This document shows positions 8,226 to 17,098 of a stretch of DNA of 64,000 bases, piece by piece. Position 1 is the first letter of the stretch; every line of letters starts with the position of its first letter. Location of the stretch: positions 2,604,001 through 2,668,000 of the forward strand of contig OZ244871.1 in assembly GCA_965221105.1 (NCBI GenBank), given 5' to 3'. The stretch comes from GM7GCV1 sp965221105 (GTDB taxonomy: Bacteria; Pseudomonadota; Gammaproteobacteria; Pseudomonadales; GM7GCV1). The position numbers and the translations under genes are program-made. The notes beneath the pieces are model-generated. The model ran no database searches. It worked only from the letters and a program-made list of their open reading frames with translations, and was not told the origin of the DNA.

Positions 8226-9467
8226 ATGGCGCTTCAAAACGGAACCGGAAACATGATCGCCCACTTCGTTTCCGCCGACTGGGGCAAGACTCCGGGCAAG
8301 CGTGCCGTCTGGATTGCCGATATTTCCAGCGCGCGGATCCGGATGGCGGATCGACCTTTCGGTTCCTGGAACCTGGACAGGCTGCTTGACCTTGCGGGAG
8401 AACTGGAGGGAGACGGCCGGGTCCTGATCGGCATAGACGTGGTCCTTGGGGTATCGGCGGGCTATTGGAAACTGGTGCAGGAAGCATCCGAACCACCTCA
8501 GAAGTCATTTGTCCATTGGCTGGGGGATCTCGATCCGTCCGGACAGTTCTTCGAAACGGCTTCAGACCCGGATGAATGGCGGGCATCCCGGCCGTGGTTC
8601 CAAGTCATGCCGGGGCCCGGCGGCAGAATGTCTTTCACCGAAAAAGTCTCCGACGGGATGCTTCGCAGGGTGGATGCCGCGACCGGGGCGAACCCGGTTT
8701 TCGCGGTTTCCGGCATCCCAGGCACTGTCGGGAGCGGGACGCGGGCATTCTGGAAGGAGCTCATTCCACGCCTGTCCGGCGACAGGAACTTCGGAATCTG
8801 GCCGTTCGAGGGCGGCCTGCAGTCGCTGATGTCTGAACGGGGAGTGGTGCTCTCGGAAACCTATCCTGCCCTGGCCTGTGCCGCGGCACTGGCGGATCGC
8901 CTGCCCACGGTGCGGATCGGAAATAAAAAGACCCTGCCGGAATGGAGATCTGACATGTGCGACCAGCTGGACCAGGCCACATGGATTCGCGACCACGGGA
9001 TCGACTTGGGCAGTCTCGACCAAGCGAGGGAGAATGAAGACGACTTCGATGCCTGCTTCACGGCAGCCGCCGTCCTTCGATGTCTTCTTGAAGGGATACA
9101 GCTTAACGACCCGGAGTGGACCGACGGCCGGGCCGAGGGTTCGATGCTACTGACGGGCTCAGTGAGCCTTGACCGTCGGGGGGCCGGACCGGCACCGGTC
9201 ACGGGGAGTTCTTCCGGGCATATGGCACGTCGAAATATGAACCCTGCTTCAGCAAAGCCGCATGCCGGTCGGGAGACGAGCACCGGGCACCGGCGTGTGC
9301 ACCAGTGCCCCATTCCGGGATGCACGAAGGTGTTTGTGGGATCCCGGGGCGGATGGGACGGCCATGTGGGTTCCCCACGGAAGCACCCCAACTGGCTGCC
9401 GGAGATCACGGATCCTGGACAGCGACGGCAGGCGTTCCGCCGGGAATTCGGTGACTGGTTCCGATAG
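8226..9467 (+). CDS. DUF429-like (RNase H fold) protein with C-terminal C2H2-type finger
   Basis: The 413-residue protein starts with a strand bearing a conserved Asp (VSADWGKTPGKRAVWIAD), followed by LIGIDVVLGV and a late acidic helix EDDFDACFTAAAVLRCL. These three acidic sites resemble the catalytic layout of DUF429 predicted nucleases. A low-complexity linker (about residues 305-350) leads to a finger CPIPGCTKVFVGSRGG with two later His (DGHVGSPRKHPNW). A second ATG at 8256 (MIAHFVSADWG) could be the true start. It follows the abiE pair on the same strand within an accessory island. Function is unknown; nuclease activity is inferred. Confidence 0.65.
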   Translation: MALQNGTGNMIAHFVSADWGKTPGKRAVWIADISSARIRMADRPFGSWNLDRLLDLAGELEGDGRVLIGIDVVLGVSAGYWKLVQEASEPPQKSFVHWLGDLDPSGQFFETASDPDEWRASRPWFQVMPGPGGRMSFTEKVSDGMLRRVDAATGANPVFAVSGIPGTVGSGTRAFWKELIPRLSGDRNFGIWPFEGGLQSLMSERGVVLSETYPALACAAALADRLPTVRIGNKKTLPEWRSDMCDQLDQATWIRDHGIDLGSLDQARENEDDFDACFTAAAVLRCLLEGIQLNDPEWTDGRAEGSMLLTGSVSLDRRGAGPAPVTGSSSGHMARRNMNPASAKPHAGRETSTGHRRVHQCPIPGCTKVFVGSRGGWDGHVGSPRKHPNWLPEITDPGQRRQAFRREFGDWFR

Positions 9468-9533
9468 TGGATCCATCCCTAACAGTTTGGACAAGATTGC
9501 AAAAATTTTTGTTGTTAATCAATGAGTCCTCCA

Positions 9534-10382
9534 TTATCTCTCAAGAATACCCCGAAGCGCGCGAGTAAATTCCTCTGGGCTCTCCATCATGATAAAGTGG
9601 CCTACTCTGTCAATTGGCTGCACGGTCAGACGAGAGCCAATGCTGTTTTCAACAACTTCTTTATCGAGAGTGACAGATGCCGATATAGCATCAACAGCCC
9701 CTTGGTAAAGGCTTAAGTATTGTGGCATATCCCAATCTAGGAAGCTCCTTAGGATAGAGGTGGCAACTCTTGGATCGGCACTTGCCATGGTATTAATAAC
9801 ATCGGCCTTCATTGCCTGGTCTGAGCCTTCAAGAAAATAACCCTCCGCAATACTACGAACAGTGGCGTCAAAATCATCTTCTAATGCTGTAATAATTTGG
9901 TTTTTTATTCTTTCATCAGCTTTCGGATAAAGGTCCATATAAGTAAAAGCATCAGCACCGACTACCGATCGAACTAATGTAGGTTCTTTTGCTGCTACAG
10001 TAAGTGCTAATGCACCACCAATCGAATGTCCAACCAATGTACAATCAAATACTTCCTCCTTGTTTAAAACAGAAATTACCGCTTGGGAGAGATGTTCCAT
10101 TGATATTGATTTAGAGATACTAGCGATGTCATCAGTATTTTGCTTATCAGCGCAACTGATAGGGGAAATACAACTATCTCCAAACCCTGGAAAATCAATG
10201 GAGAGGACAAAGTACTGCTGGCTAAAAACCTCTGTGTGATACTGCCAGAATCGTCTATGACCACCCCAGCCCGGGATAAAACAGAGTGTTTCCTTCTCGG
10301 GCGCTCCCATAGCTGTATATGTTAATGTCGTATTATCAAACTGATGTTGACGCCGGGAGATGTGCGGAGCTGCAATAGTCAT
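9534..10382 (-). CDS. Alpha/beta hydrolase
   Basis: The 282-residue protein shows the standard alpha/beta hydrolase layout: FIPGWGGHRRFW (oxyanion region), DFPGFGDS, nucleophile elbow LVGHSIGGALAL with Ser near residue 128, and a late His in RVGHFIMMESPEEF. The acid residue is probably in the segment before QPIDRVGH but is not certain. Substrate unknown. The neighbouring reading frame on the same strand upstream (10405-11060) is a decayed symporter, so the hydrolase may be the only live gene of a former transport/hydrolysis unit. Base composition is more AT rich than the surrounding genes. Confidence 0.85.
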   Translation of the reverse strand: MTIAAPHISRRQHQFDNTTLTYTAMGAPEKETLCFIPGWGGHRRFWQYHTEVFSQQYFVLSIDFPGFGDSCISPISCADKQNTDDIASISKSISMEHLSQAVISVLNKEEVFDCTLVGHSIGGALALTVAAKEPTLVRSVVGADAFTYMDLYPKADERIKNQIITALEDDFDATVRSIAEGYFLEGSDQAMKADVINTMASADPRVATSILRSFLDWDMPQYLSLYQGAVDAISASVTLDKEVVENSIGSRLTVQPIDRVGHFIMMESPEEFTRALRGILER

Positions 10383-10404
10383 TGTTTTTTTGCTGATGGG
10401 GAGG

Positions 10405-11060
10405 TCAAGAATGATAACAGGACAAGTACGCTGATATTAATAATAAGTCCATGGGCTCCTTCGTGGATTTCAAAGGTTTAGCCACAGGAAAAATGAGAAA
10501 GAAAAATGATGCTCCAAGACCACTCAATAATGCGTTAATGACAGCCATAACATTGGCTCGCTGCCAATAACAAGTCGCGATGCCCACGGGCAGGATTTGT
10601 GCAACCAAACCATTGGCGATGGTATACCGGCGGAAAATACTTTGCTCCAATGATATGGCCACCACGTAACTTACAATCAGAATCAGAACAATAACAATAC
10701 GTATTCAGCTCAACTTCATTTTTACCCTTAGGCGTCCTGTCTTGCGGATACCATCTTGGACGATAATTGACCCAGTCGAGTGTAAGATGGTATCTCCCGA
10801 AGACATCGAAGCAGCCAATACAGCCGTTGCAACCATGCCAATTAGAAAAGCTGGCAACACCGATTGCATTACTACATCTAACAATAAGCTATCAGTTTGC
10901 AATTGTGCATTGCCGGTTGGTGCCGAATAACCTACAAAGAGCAGCGGAAACATCAATAACGAATAGAGCGGGTATAGTGAGGCCATACGACGGAGCGACT
11001 GCTGACTATCGTCATAGGTTCGGCTGCACTTTGTAGCACCATAGCCATTTTCTGGCTTAG
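10405..11060 (-). pseudogene. Sodium:solute symporter family gene, decayed
   Basis: Two frames carry pieces of one transporter. The upstream piece (10705-about 11050) reads RRMASLYPLYSLLMFPLLFV and then VLPAFLIGMVATAVLAASMS with a following SGDTILHSTGSI, the conserved TM region of the SSS family. The downstream piece (10405-10665) reads SIFRRYTIANGLVAQILPVG and further membrane helices. A frame break near 10690 and the loss of all sequence before the first piece make it non-functional. The family call rests on the ASMSSGDT-type motif and spacing of helices. Confidence 0.7.
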
Positions 11061-11400
11061 CTAAAAGAAATGCCCCATCTGAACGTGTGGCCGTTCAATC
11101 ACCATTGGGGAGCCTTCAGCGCTCTGCCAAACCCCATCGACCATACCTTGGAGATATGCCTCTCCATCTGGACTGAACCATGCACCAACCGTCCGCCGAT
11201 TGAATGGGCACAAACTGGTCACAGTTTGATCGTGACCAACCCTGCGCGGATTGGATGCCGCCACCGTTTCGGCTGTGGATCACGACCAAGGAAGCGCACT
11301 TGGATGCGATGTGTGTGCTAAGGGACAGAAAAATAAGACTAGGCTATCGGGTATAATCAGGCATGAGAATCGGGTATTTCCCGTCGCAAATGAGGTATGA
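11061..11400. other. Intergenic region, nothing recognised
   Basis: Short open frames exist on both strands here but none resembles a known protein. The end of the region (11340-11400) precedes the fic gene and contains AT-rich sequence (GGTATAATCAGGCATGAG) in which TATAAT at 11352-11357 could be its -10 element; no clear -35 element is seen. Confidence 0.4.
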
Positions 11401-11791
11401 ATGAAAGAGCCACTGATCACTGTTGGACAGGATACTTTGCAGCTTATCGCTGAAATCGATGAGTTCAAAGGCCAATGGCAGGCATTAAAAACACTCTCAC
11501 CGAAACGCCTACAGCAGTTGCGTAAGGTGGCGACGATTGAAAGTGTCGGTTCGTCTACACGGATCGAAGGCGCAAAGCTTTCCGATGCGCAGGTAGAAAC
11601 GCTGCTGTCAAACATCAGCTCGGCCTCTTTTAACACCCGCGATGAGCAGGAAGTGGTTGGATATGCCGAGGCGATGGATTTAGTGTTTCAAGCCTATGAC
11701 GACCTGCATCTTACCGAAAACCATATCCGGCAGTTGCACCAAACCTTACTCCGCCATAGTACCAAGGATGATCGGCATCGCGGTTCATATA
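11401..11791 (+). pseudogene. fic: Fic family protein, 5' part (split by IS21)
   Basis: The N-terminal 130 codons of a Fic-domain protein. The motif SSTRIEGAKLSD near residues 45-56 fits the inhibitory helix motif (S/T)xxxE(G/N) of self-inhibited Fic proteins. The frame is interrupted after RGSY by the IS21 element at 11792. Joining 11401-11791 with 14452-15110 restores one continuous frame of 349 codons (GSYKTLPNH across the joint). The truncated product runs into the IS end and stops at 11857. Confidence 0.9.
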
Positions 11792-11846
11792 TGTCGATGA
11801 TCGCCCTAATGGAGCCACCCATGATCGGCATAATGGCGCCACTTTT
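11792..11846 (-). repeat. Left-end repeats of IS21 copy 2
   Basis: The terminal inverted repeat is followed by two inverted copies of the 25-bp unit also present at the other end (TGGCGCCATTATGCCGATCA when read on the minus strand). They are the likely transposase binding sites at this end. Confidence 0.75.
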
Positions 11847-11881
11847 TAAGGCTGATTAGCGGGTCTCAGACGGGTCTCTTT

Positions 11882-12673
11882 TTAACCGTTTTCACCCCCT
11901 GTTGTACACACCGATTCTGTCTCTTCCGGGAGCGGTCTTGGGCGGCGGTAACTGTCCCCATCCAGCACCAGTCGATAGGCACCGTGCCGCAGTCGATCGA
12001 GAGTCGCCGCGCCCAGTACCTGATTGGGGAACGCCTGCCCCCATTCGGCGAAGTCCAGGTTGCTGGTGACGATGGTGGCGCCGCGCTCGTAGCGCTCGGC
12101 AATGAGGTCGTGGAACACCTCATCGTGGGGCTGGCGCATTGGCTTGAGGCCGAAGTCGTCGATGATGATCAGCGGTGTCTTCACCAGGTTCTGGAACCGC
12201 CGCTCGAAGCTGTTGGTGGCCCGCGCTGCGTGCAGGTTGCCCAGGAGCTTGCCCTGGGTGGTGAACAGCACGTCGTGGCCCTGCCGCACCGCACAGTGAC
12301 CGATGGCCTGTGCACGGTGGCTTGTACCGGTGCCACAGGGTCCGGCGATGAGCAGTGAGACTCTCTCCTCAATGAAGCGGCAGGTGGCCAGGTCGTGGAC
12401 CAACGCCCGGTTCAGCTGCGGGTGCAGGGCGAAGTCGAAGCCCTCCAGGGTTTTCTCGCCCCGGAAGCCGGCCCGGCGAACCCGGGTGGCGAACTTCTTC
12501 TGCTCCCGCCGGGCCACTTCGTCCTGGATCACCAGGGCCAGGAACTCCGTGTAGGCGAGTTTGCCCTCGATGGCCTCGCGGTTGCGGACCGCCAGGCTGT
12601 CCAGCATGCCCGACAGGCGTAATTGCTTGAGCATGGGAGCCAGCTCCGGCATCGGGTTGAGTGTGGTGTCCAT
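11882..12673 (-). CDS. istB: IS21 helper ATPase IstB with altered Walker A motif
   Basis: The 263-residue IstB homologue has the expected N-terminal helices (MLKQLRLSGMLDSLAVRNRE) and Walker B LIIIDDFGL. The Walker A motif reads GPCGTGTS at residues 111-118: the invariant Lys is Thr (ACA codon at 12323-12325). The next residues are SHRAQ where SHLAQ is usual. Loss of the Lys should abolish ATP binding. The gene starts 5 bases after istA ends, with an ATG at 12671-12673. The frame is otherwise intact, so the changes are probably recent. Confidence 0.88.
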   Translation of the reverse strand: MDTTLNPMPELAPMLKQLRLSGMLDSLAVRNREAIEGKLAYTEFLALVIQDEVARREQKKFATRVRRAGFRGEKTLEGFDFALHPQLNRALVHDLATCRFIEERVSLLIAGPCGTGTSHRAQAIGHCAVRQGHDVLFTTQGKLLGNLHAARATNSFERRFQNLVKTPLIIIDDFGLKPMRQPHDEVFHDLIAERYERGATIVTSNLDFAEWGQAFPNQVLGAATLDRLRHGAYRLVLDGDSYRRPRPLPEETESVCTTGGENG

Positions 12674-12678
12674 GATGT

Positions 12679-14214
12679 CTATCCTCGTGTCTGTTGATGG
12701 GTCAGTACTGTGCGGATATCGCGGGAGAAGCGGCCGCGGCCGGTGTAGGCTTCACCCAGCTGATCGAAGCTGGCTTGGTCCAGGGGCTGCTGGTCCAGGC
12801 CATTCTCCAGGATGGTCTTGATCGTGCGGTCGTGGGGGCTGGCATAGGCCAGTGCGCGGGCAGATGCCGCTTCCACCCGGCTGGTCCCAGAGCGCGTGCG
12901 GAAGCTGACGATGCCCTGGGCACCGCGGAGGGTGTCCAGCACCCGGTCGGCACAGAGTTGCTCGATCAGGGCATGGCAGGCTGGGCCAATGGCCTTGGCC
13001 TGGCGCAGGCACCACTGGGGATCCTGCATCCTGTAGGCCAGTGCGTGTGGAGGCAGGTGTTCGGGCAGTGTGGAGCGCTGTCCCGGTTGGCCCAGTCGCG
13101 GATGGATCGCGACCATCTCCTGATCCTGATACACCCCTGTCGTGGTCTCCGAGGCCCGCAGCCAGAGTGACTGGCCCACCAGCTGGTAGGGGACGGAGTA
13201 GCGGCACTTCTGGTGCTGGACGTGGCAGTCGCCGTGGACCTTGACCCTGGCCCAGCAGGCCAGTTCCGGCGGTGAGGCGGGTACGGGCCTGAGAAGATGC
13301 TGCTCGGTCTCCGCGAAGCGCGTCAAGGGCTTCTCGTGGATGGTGCCGTGGGTACGGTTGCCGGCGGTGCCCATCACCCACTCGGCCAGTTGCCGGTTGG
13401 CATCCCCCAGGCTGCGGAACTCCCGCAGTGGGCAGAAGTTCGCCTTGACGTATGTGACTCCGGATTCCACGATCCCCTTTTTTTGGGGCTCTCGTGGCGG
13501 CAGGGCGTTGATCAGGAAGCCGTAACCCTCGGCGCAATCGGCATAGGCCCGCTGTACCTGGGGATCGTGGTAGCAGGCCCGGGTGATCGCGCACTTGGGG
13601 TTGTCGATGGTGACTCGGGCGGGCACGCCTCCGAAGGCCTCGAAAGCCCGGCGGTGACAGCCGAGCCAGGTCTCCACCTTCTGGTCGCGGACCAGTTCGG
13701 CGTACTGGTGCCGACTCCATGCCAGGACCATGACGAACACCCAGGTCGTGAAGATCTCCCCCGTGTACACATCGGTGATCTTCGGTCCGGTGCCGAAGTC
13801 GATCTGGGCGGCATCGCCGGGCTCGAAGTCGAGTACGGTGGTAGCCCGCGGGTTGGCCGTCTCCATGCTCTGCAGGGAGCGGCGCACCGAGGAATAGCTC
13901 CCGGTGAACCCGTACTTGCGTATCAGCGCCTGGTGGATGGTGGTGCCCTGGATGCCATCCTCCCACCATTGGGTAACCTCTGCCGCGTGGGGTTCGACCA
14001 GGGACGTGGTCTGGGGCCGATCCTGGGACTGATCGAAGCAGGCGGCCAGTTCGTCTTCCCCGGGTAATGCAGTGCCCGGATCCAGCCAGCCACGGGTGCT
14101 GGCCAGCTCACGCACCGAGCGGATCTTTTTGCGACCCATCAGCCCGGTCTTGGCGATGGCGCGGTCGGAATCCCCGAGCCGCATGCGGACAAGTGCTTGT
14201 CTCTATTGGTACAT
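12679..14214 (-). pseudogene. istA: IS21 transposase IstA with amber codon 4
   Basis: The likely true start is ATG at 14212-14214, preceded by a strong GGAGG seven bases upstream. From there the frame reads MYQ, TAG (14203-14205), then RQALVRMRLGDSDRAIAKTGLMGR, a normal IS21 N-terminus. The next ATG (14184) would give 501 residues lacking part of the first HTH. The DDE core is intact: AQIDFGTG, VTIDNPK and IVESGVTYVK, then the C-terminal domain YSVPYQLVGQSLWLRA. Whether reinitiation makes an active protein is unknown. A sequencing error in one base is the alternative. Confidence 0.85.
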
Positions 14215-14320
14215 CTCAAACCTCCGGTTTGCCATGTGGTGATGCTCCTCTTCCGGTAAAAAAATCCGGGGAGGGTACACCAGTGGATTGGATGTCTGAG
14301 GTCCGCTATTCAGCGGCGGG

Positions 14321-14446
14321 TGGCGCCATTATGCCGATCATCAGGTGGCGCCTTTATGCCGATCCTGGGGTGGCGCCTTTATGCCGATCCCAAGGTGGCT
14401 CCTTTATGCCGATCCCGGAATGGCTCCATATGGGCGATCATTAACA
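14321..14446 (-). repeat. Five 25-bp repeats and terminal repeat at the right end of IS21 copy 2
   Basis: Units start at 14321, 14346, 14371, 14396 and 14421, an exact 25-bp period, each TGGCKCC(A/T)TTATGCCGATC-like followed by a variable five-base spacer; the last unit grades into the terminal repeat. They lie upstream of istA and probably bind IstA for transposition and autoregulation. Confidence 0.85.
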
Positions 14447-14451
14447 ATATA

Positions 14452-15110
14452 AAACACTCCCCAATCATGCGGTGGCAAAGGATGCTGATGGGCGTGAAAT
14501 CGGTGTCGTGTTTGAAACGACAACGCCATTTGACACGCCCAGAGAAATGGAGGAATTGGTGCAATGGGCATCCAAAGCCTTTGATGAATCGGCCATGCAC
14601 CCATTGCTGATTATCGCTGTTTTCAAAGTGGTGTTTTTGGCCGTCCATCCGTTTCAGGATGGTAATGGCAGACTCTCACGCATTTTAACTACGTTGCTGC
14701 TATTGCGTGCAGGCTATGAATATGTGCCTTATGCGTCGTTGGAAAGTATTGTTGAAGAGAATAAAGACCTCTACTACAAAGCACTTCGGCGTACCCAAAC
14801 GACGCTTAATAACGATGATCCTGATTGGGAGCCTTGGTTAGGCTTTTTCCTGCGTTGTTTGAAAAAGCAAAAGGCCAATCTTGCTATTAAGGTTGAGCAA
14901 GAAAGAACTGCCAGTGACAGTTCATTACCACTACTCTCTGTCCAGGTTCTTAAGCTCTTAGGGGAGCACGAGCGTTTAACGATTGCGCAGATAGTGGAGA
15001 TTACAGGTGCGAACCAAAACACATTAAAAGTCAGGTTGCGTGAGCTAGTCAATGAAGGACGTATTCAGCGCCACGGGAAAGCACGGGCAACTTGGTACAC
15101 CGTGGTTTGA
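14452..15110 (+). pseudogene. fic: Fic family protein, 3' part (split by IS21)
   Basis: This piece holds the Fic catalytic motif HPFQDGNGRLSR (consensus HPFxxGNGRxxR), whose His drives AMP transfer from ATP to a target protein, and a C-terminal winged HTH (LTIAQIVEITGANQNTLKVRLRELVNEGRI) typical of stand-alone Fic regulators. The frame continues from 11791 across the ATATA duplication. Translation from the internal ATG at about 14490 would give a protein without the inhibitory N-terminal helix but it has no evident ribosome binding site. Confidence 0.9.
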
Positions 15111-15148
15111 TAAAGCGAGACTTGAACGAGCAAGAAGGGTAAATTTCA

Positions 15149-15187
15149 TTGAACGCAGTTGAGATAGAAGAAGTCATATCGCTGCTA
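15149..15187 (+). pseudogene. MmeI-like restriction-modification gene, first 13 codons
   Basis: The sequence TTG AAC GCA GTT GAG encodes NAVEIEEVISLL after the initiator and joins exactly to 16407 (AEQDFDSATF) once the IS630 element and one TA are removed. AAGGGT at 15135-15140 is a suitable ribosome binding site for the TTG start. It follows fic by 38 bases. The family is deduced from the continuation at 16407. Confidence 0.75.
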
Positions 15188-16404
15188 GTACTGCTTCAAA
15201 TTGATTCAGACCAATGTTAAAGTGTTTTATCAACAGTGTCCAGTAACATATTGAGAGTAAATATGAAAAAGAAGTACGTGGTTCGTTTGACCGAGGCGGA
15301 GCGGCAGGCTCTGGAAGCGCTGGTACGCACAGGCACGGGGGCGGCCTCTCGTCGCACCCACGCTCAGGGACTCCTCTGGGCTGATGAGGGCGATCATGGT
15401 CCCGGCTTGATCGACAGCGAGGTTGCGCAGACAGTCGGCGTGTCCGAAAAAACCCTGTGGCGGATGCGACAGCGATGCGTAGAGGAAGGGCTGGAGCCGC
15501 ACTTGGACGCAGACCGCGCGTCCGGGAAAAGCAGCGCGTGCTTGATGGAGACGGCGAAGCGCGCCTGGTTGCGCTGATGTGCAGTGAACCACCGTCCGGT
15601 CAGTCCCGGTGGACGGTGCATCTGGTGCGTGATCGGTTGATCGAATTGAACGTTGTCGAATCGATCTCGCATGAATCGGTACGCCAGGGTGTACAAAAAC
15701 ACTTTGAAACTCTGGTGTGAGGAGATGTGATGTAGTCCACCGAAGCAGGATGCCGCGTGTGTGTGTGCCATGGAGCAGGTGCTGGCCGTGTACACACGGC
15801 CGTGCGACCCGGACGACCCGGTTGTATGCATGGACGAGACCAGCGTGCAGTGTGTGAAGGAGGTGCGGCCGGTGCTGCCTGGGAAGCCCGGACAGATTGA
15901 ACGGTACGACGTGGAGTATGAACGGACTGGTGTGGCACACCTGATCCAGTTGTATGCACCTTGTATTGGATGGCGCCGAATAGATGTCGCGGACACTCAT
16001 GCTGCACTGCACTGGGCAGAGGGTGTGAGGCGCCTGGTGCAGGAAGAGTACCCGCAGGCACAGCGTAGTACCCTGGTGATGGACAACCTGAACACACACA
16101 CCGGCGCGTCACTGTATAAGGCATTTCCACCCGAAACGGCACGGGCGCTGCTGGAGAAACTGGAGTTGGTCTACACGCCCAAACATGGGAGCTGGTTGAC
16201 TATGGCGGAGTGCGAGTTCAGCGTCGTGTCGAGACACTGTGTCAATCGGCGTCTGCCTGACCGGGCAACTGTAGAAAGGGAAGTGAATGCATGGGCGAAG
16301 GAGCGCAACCGAAAGGCAGTGACTGCGGACTGGAGGTGTACGTCCGACGATGCTCGCATCAAACTGAAAAGCCTGTACCCGTCATTATCATCTTGAAAGA
16401 CTAC
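15188..16404 (+). mobile_element. IS630-family insertion sequence (1217 bp)
   Basis: TA at 15186-15187 and 16405-16406 flank the element, within CTAG on both sides, the target preferred by one group of IS630 elements. The ends are imperfect inverted repeats (GTACTGCTTCAAATTGAT at the left, GTAGTCTTTCAAGATGAT reversed at the right). Its transposase gene is broken. A remnant of a second copy's right end is at 39445-39552. Confidence 0.88.
15263..16396 (+). pseudogene. IS630 transposase, multiple frame breaks
   Basis: The N-terminal HTH region (MKKKYVVRLTEAERQALE, SEVAQTVGVSEKTLWRMRQRC) is in one frame, the middle (EARLVALMCSEPPSGQSRWTVHLVRDRL) in a second, and the catalytic part in a third: CMDETSVQ, LVMDNLNTHTG and WLTMAECEFSV carry the DDE residues (DDE order D, D, E). 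Breaks lie near 15525 and 15700, and a TGA replaces an expected Trp codon near 15736. The last piece from 15761 is open to the stop at 16394-16396. IS630 elements can use one programmed shift, but two breaks plus a stop indicate decay. Confidence 0.88.
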
Positions 16405-16406
16405 TA

Positions 16407-16847
16407 GCTGAGCAAGACTTTGACTCGGCCACTTTCCCGTATGCCTTTCTGGAAGCATTCGGAAATAAACCTGCCACGATCAAACGCCTGAAAAGTGGCA
16501 ATACAAACTCCTCAGATATAGATGGTGGCGTTTTACAGCGCAACAACATCCACATCGCTGTTTGCGATGAGGGCGAGGTGTCAGAAACACTTACTCAGCT
16601 AAAAGAAAGCCCTGCAACGGCCAAAGGCAAAGCCAAGTTTGTTGTTGCAACGGATGGCGTTGACTTTGAAGCAGAGGATTTGACCTCTGATGACCCGCCA
16701 GTGGTTTGTCGCTACCAAGAGTCTCCAGATCACTTCGGATTCTTCCTGCCATTAGCGGGTATTACTGCCGTTAAGCAAATCCGTGAAAGCTCTTTTGGTA
16801 TTAAGACATGTAAGAGGCAACTGTGTCTCATAATCAGTTGGAGATAG
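16407..16847 (+). pseudogene. MmeI-like restriction-modification gene, N-terminal region only
   Basis: The frame continues from 15187: AEQDFDSATFPYAFLEAFGN, KPATIKRLKSG, GGVLQRNNIHIAVCDEG and FGFFLPLAGITAVKQIRES match the N-terminal nuclease region of MmeI-type enzymes (single-chain type IIL restriction and adenine methylation). The similarity stops near 16806 and the frame ends at 16847 after unrelated residues. The methyltransferase and specificity regions are absent, so the gene was truncated by deletion as well as split by IS630. No activity is expected. Confidence 0.8.
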
Positions 16848-17098
16848 CTTGGAGTGCTTATGCGTCTCAAGAGACGCCTCTAAGTTTGAAAAATAAACCG
16901 AATCAATTGTTGCGATCTAATCCATCATTGGAGCCGCGGAGAAAACGCTGGGCAGAAGCGTATCGGACAAGTGTGAGCTGCTGTTGCTGAAATTTGGATG
17001 TTCTACTCAAAATGGAATCCCTCGGTCAGGAACCGCAGGGGTATAATGTACCCTTGTGTCTCTTCACCTAACCTTTGAGTCGAGCTGCCTGATCTGTT
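16848..17098 (+). promoter_or_regulatory. Intergenic region with candidate gltX promoter and a small hairpin
   Basis: TATAAT at 17042-17047 is a good -10 element 52 bases before gltX; no convincing -35 element was found at the right distance. A short hairpin (GCGTCTC, AA, GAGACGC at 16862-16877) lies upstream without a T run. No other gene seen. Confidence 0.45.

Larger units (their letters stand above)
11792..14446 (-). mobile_element. IS21-family insertion sequence, copy 2 (complete, 2655 bp)
   Basis: Both ends are visible: TGTCGATGATCGCCC at 11792 and, reversed, TGTTAATGATCGCCC at 14446, matching at 13 of 15 positions. A 5-bp target duplication ATATA flanks it (11787-11791 and 14447-14451). 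The element carries istA (12679-14214) and istB (11882-12673) on the minus strand and 25-bp subterminal repeats (two at the left end, five at the right). Removal together with one ATATA restores the fic gene exactly. Both genes show disabling changes, so it is probably immobile without help. It differs clearly in sequence from copy 1. Confidence 0.93.

Noticed and set aside
12752..13969. 405-codon minus-strand frame inside istA of IS21 copy 2
   Set aside because: It overlaps istA, has no family features and is rich in Arg/Gly/Pro, as expected from a shifted GC-rich frame.
14320..14440. Possible CRISPR array
   Set aside because: Units are contiguous with a 25-bp period and only five-base spacers; they are the IS21 end repeats.
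15230..16142. Long minus-strand frames over the IS630 transposase
   Set aside because: They are the complement of a clear transposase and have no recognisable protein.
16862..16877. Terminator before gltX
   Set aside because: The hairpin has only seven base pairs and no T run.
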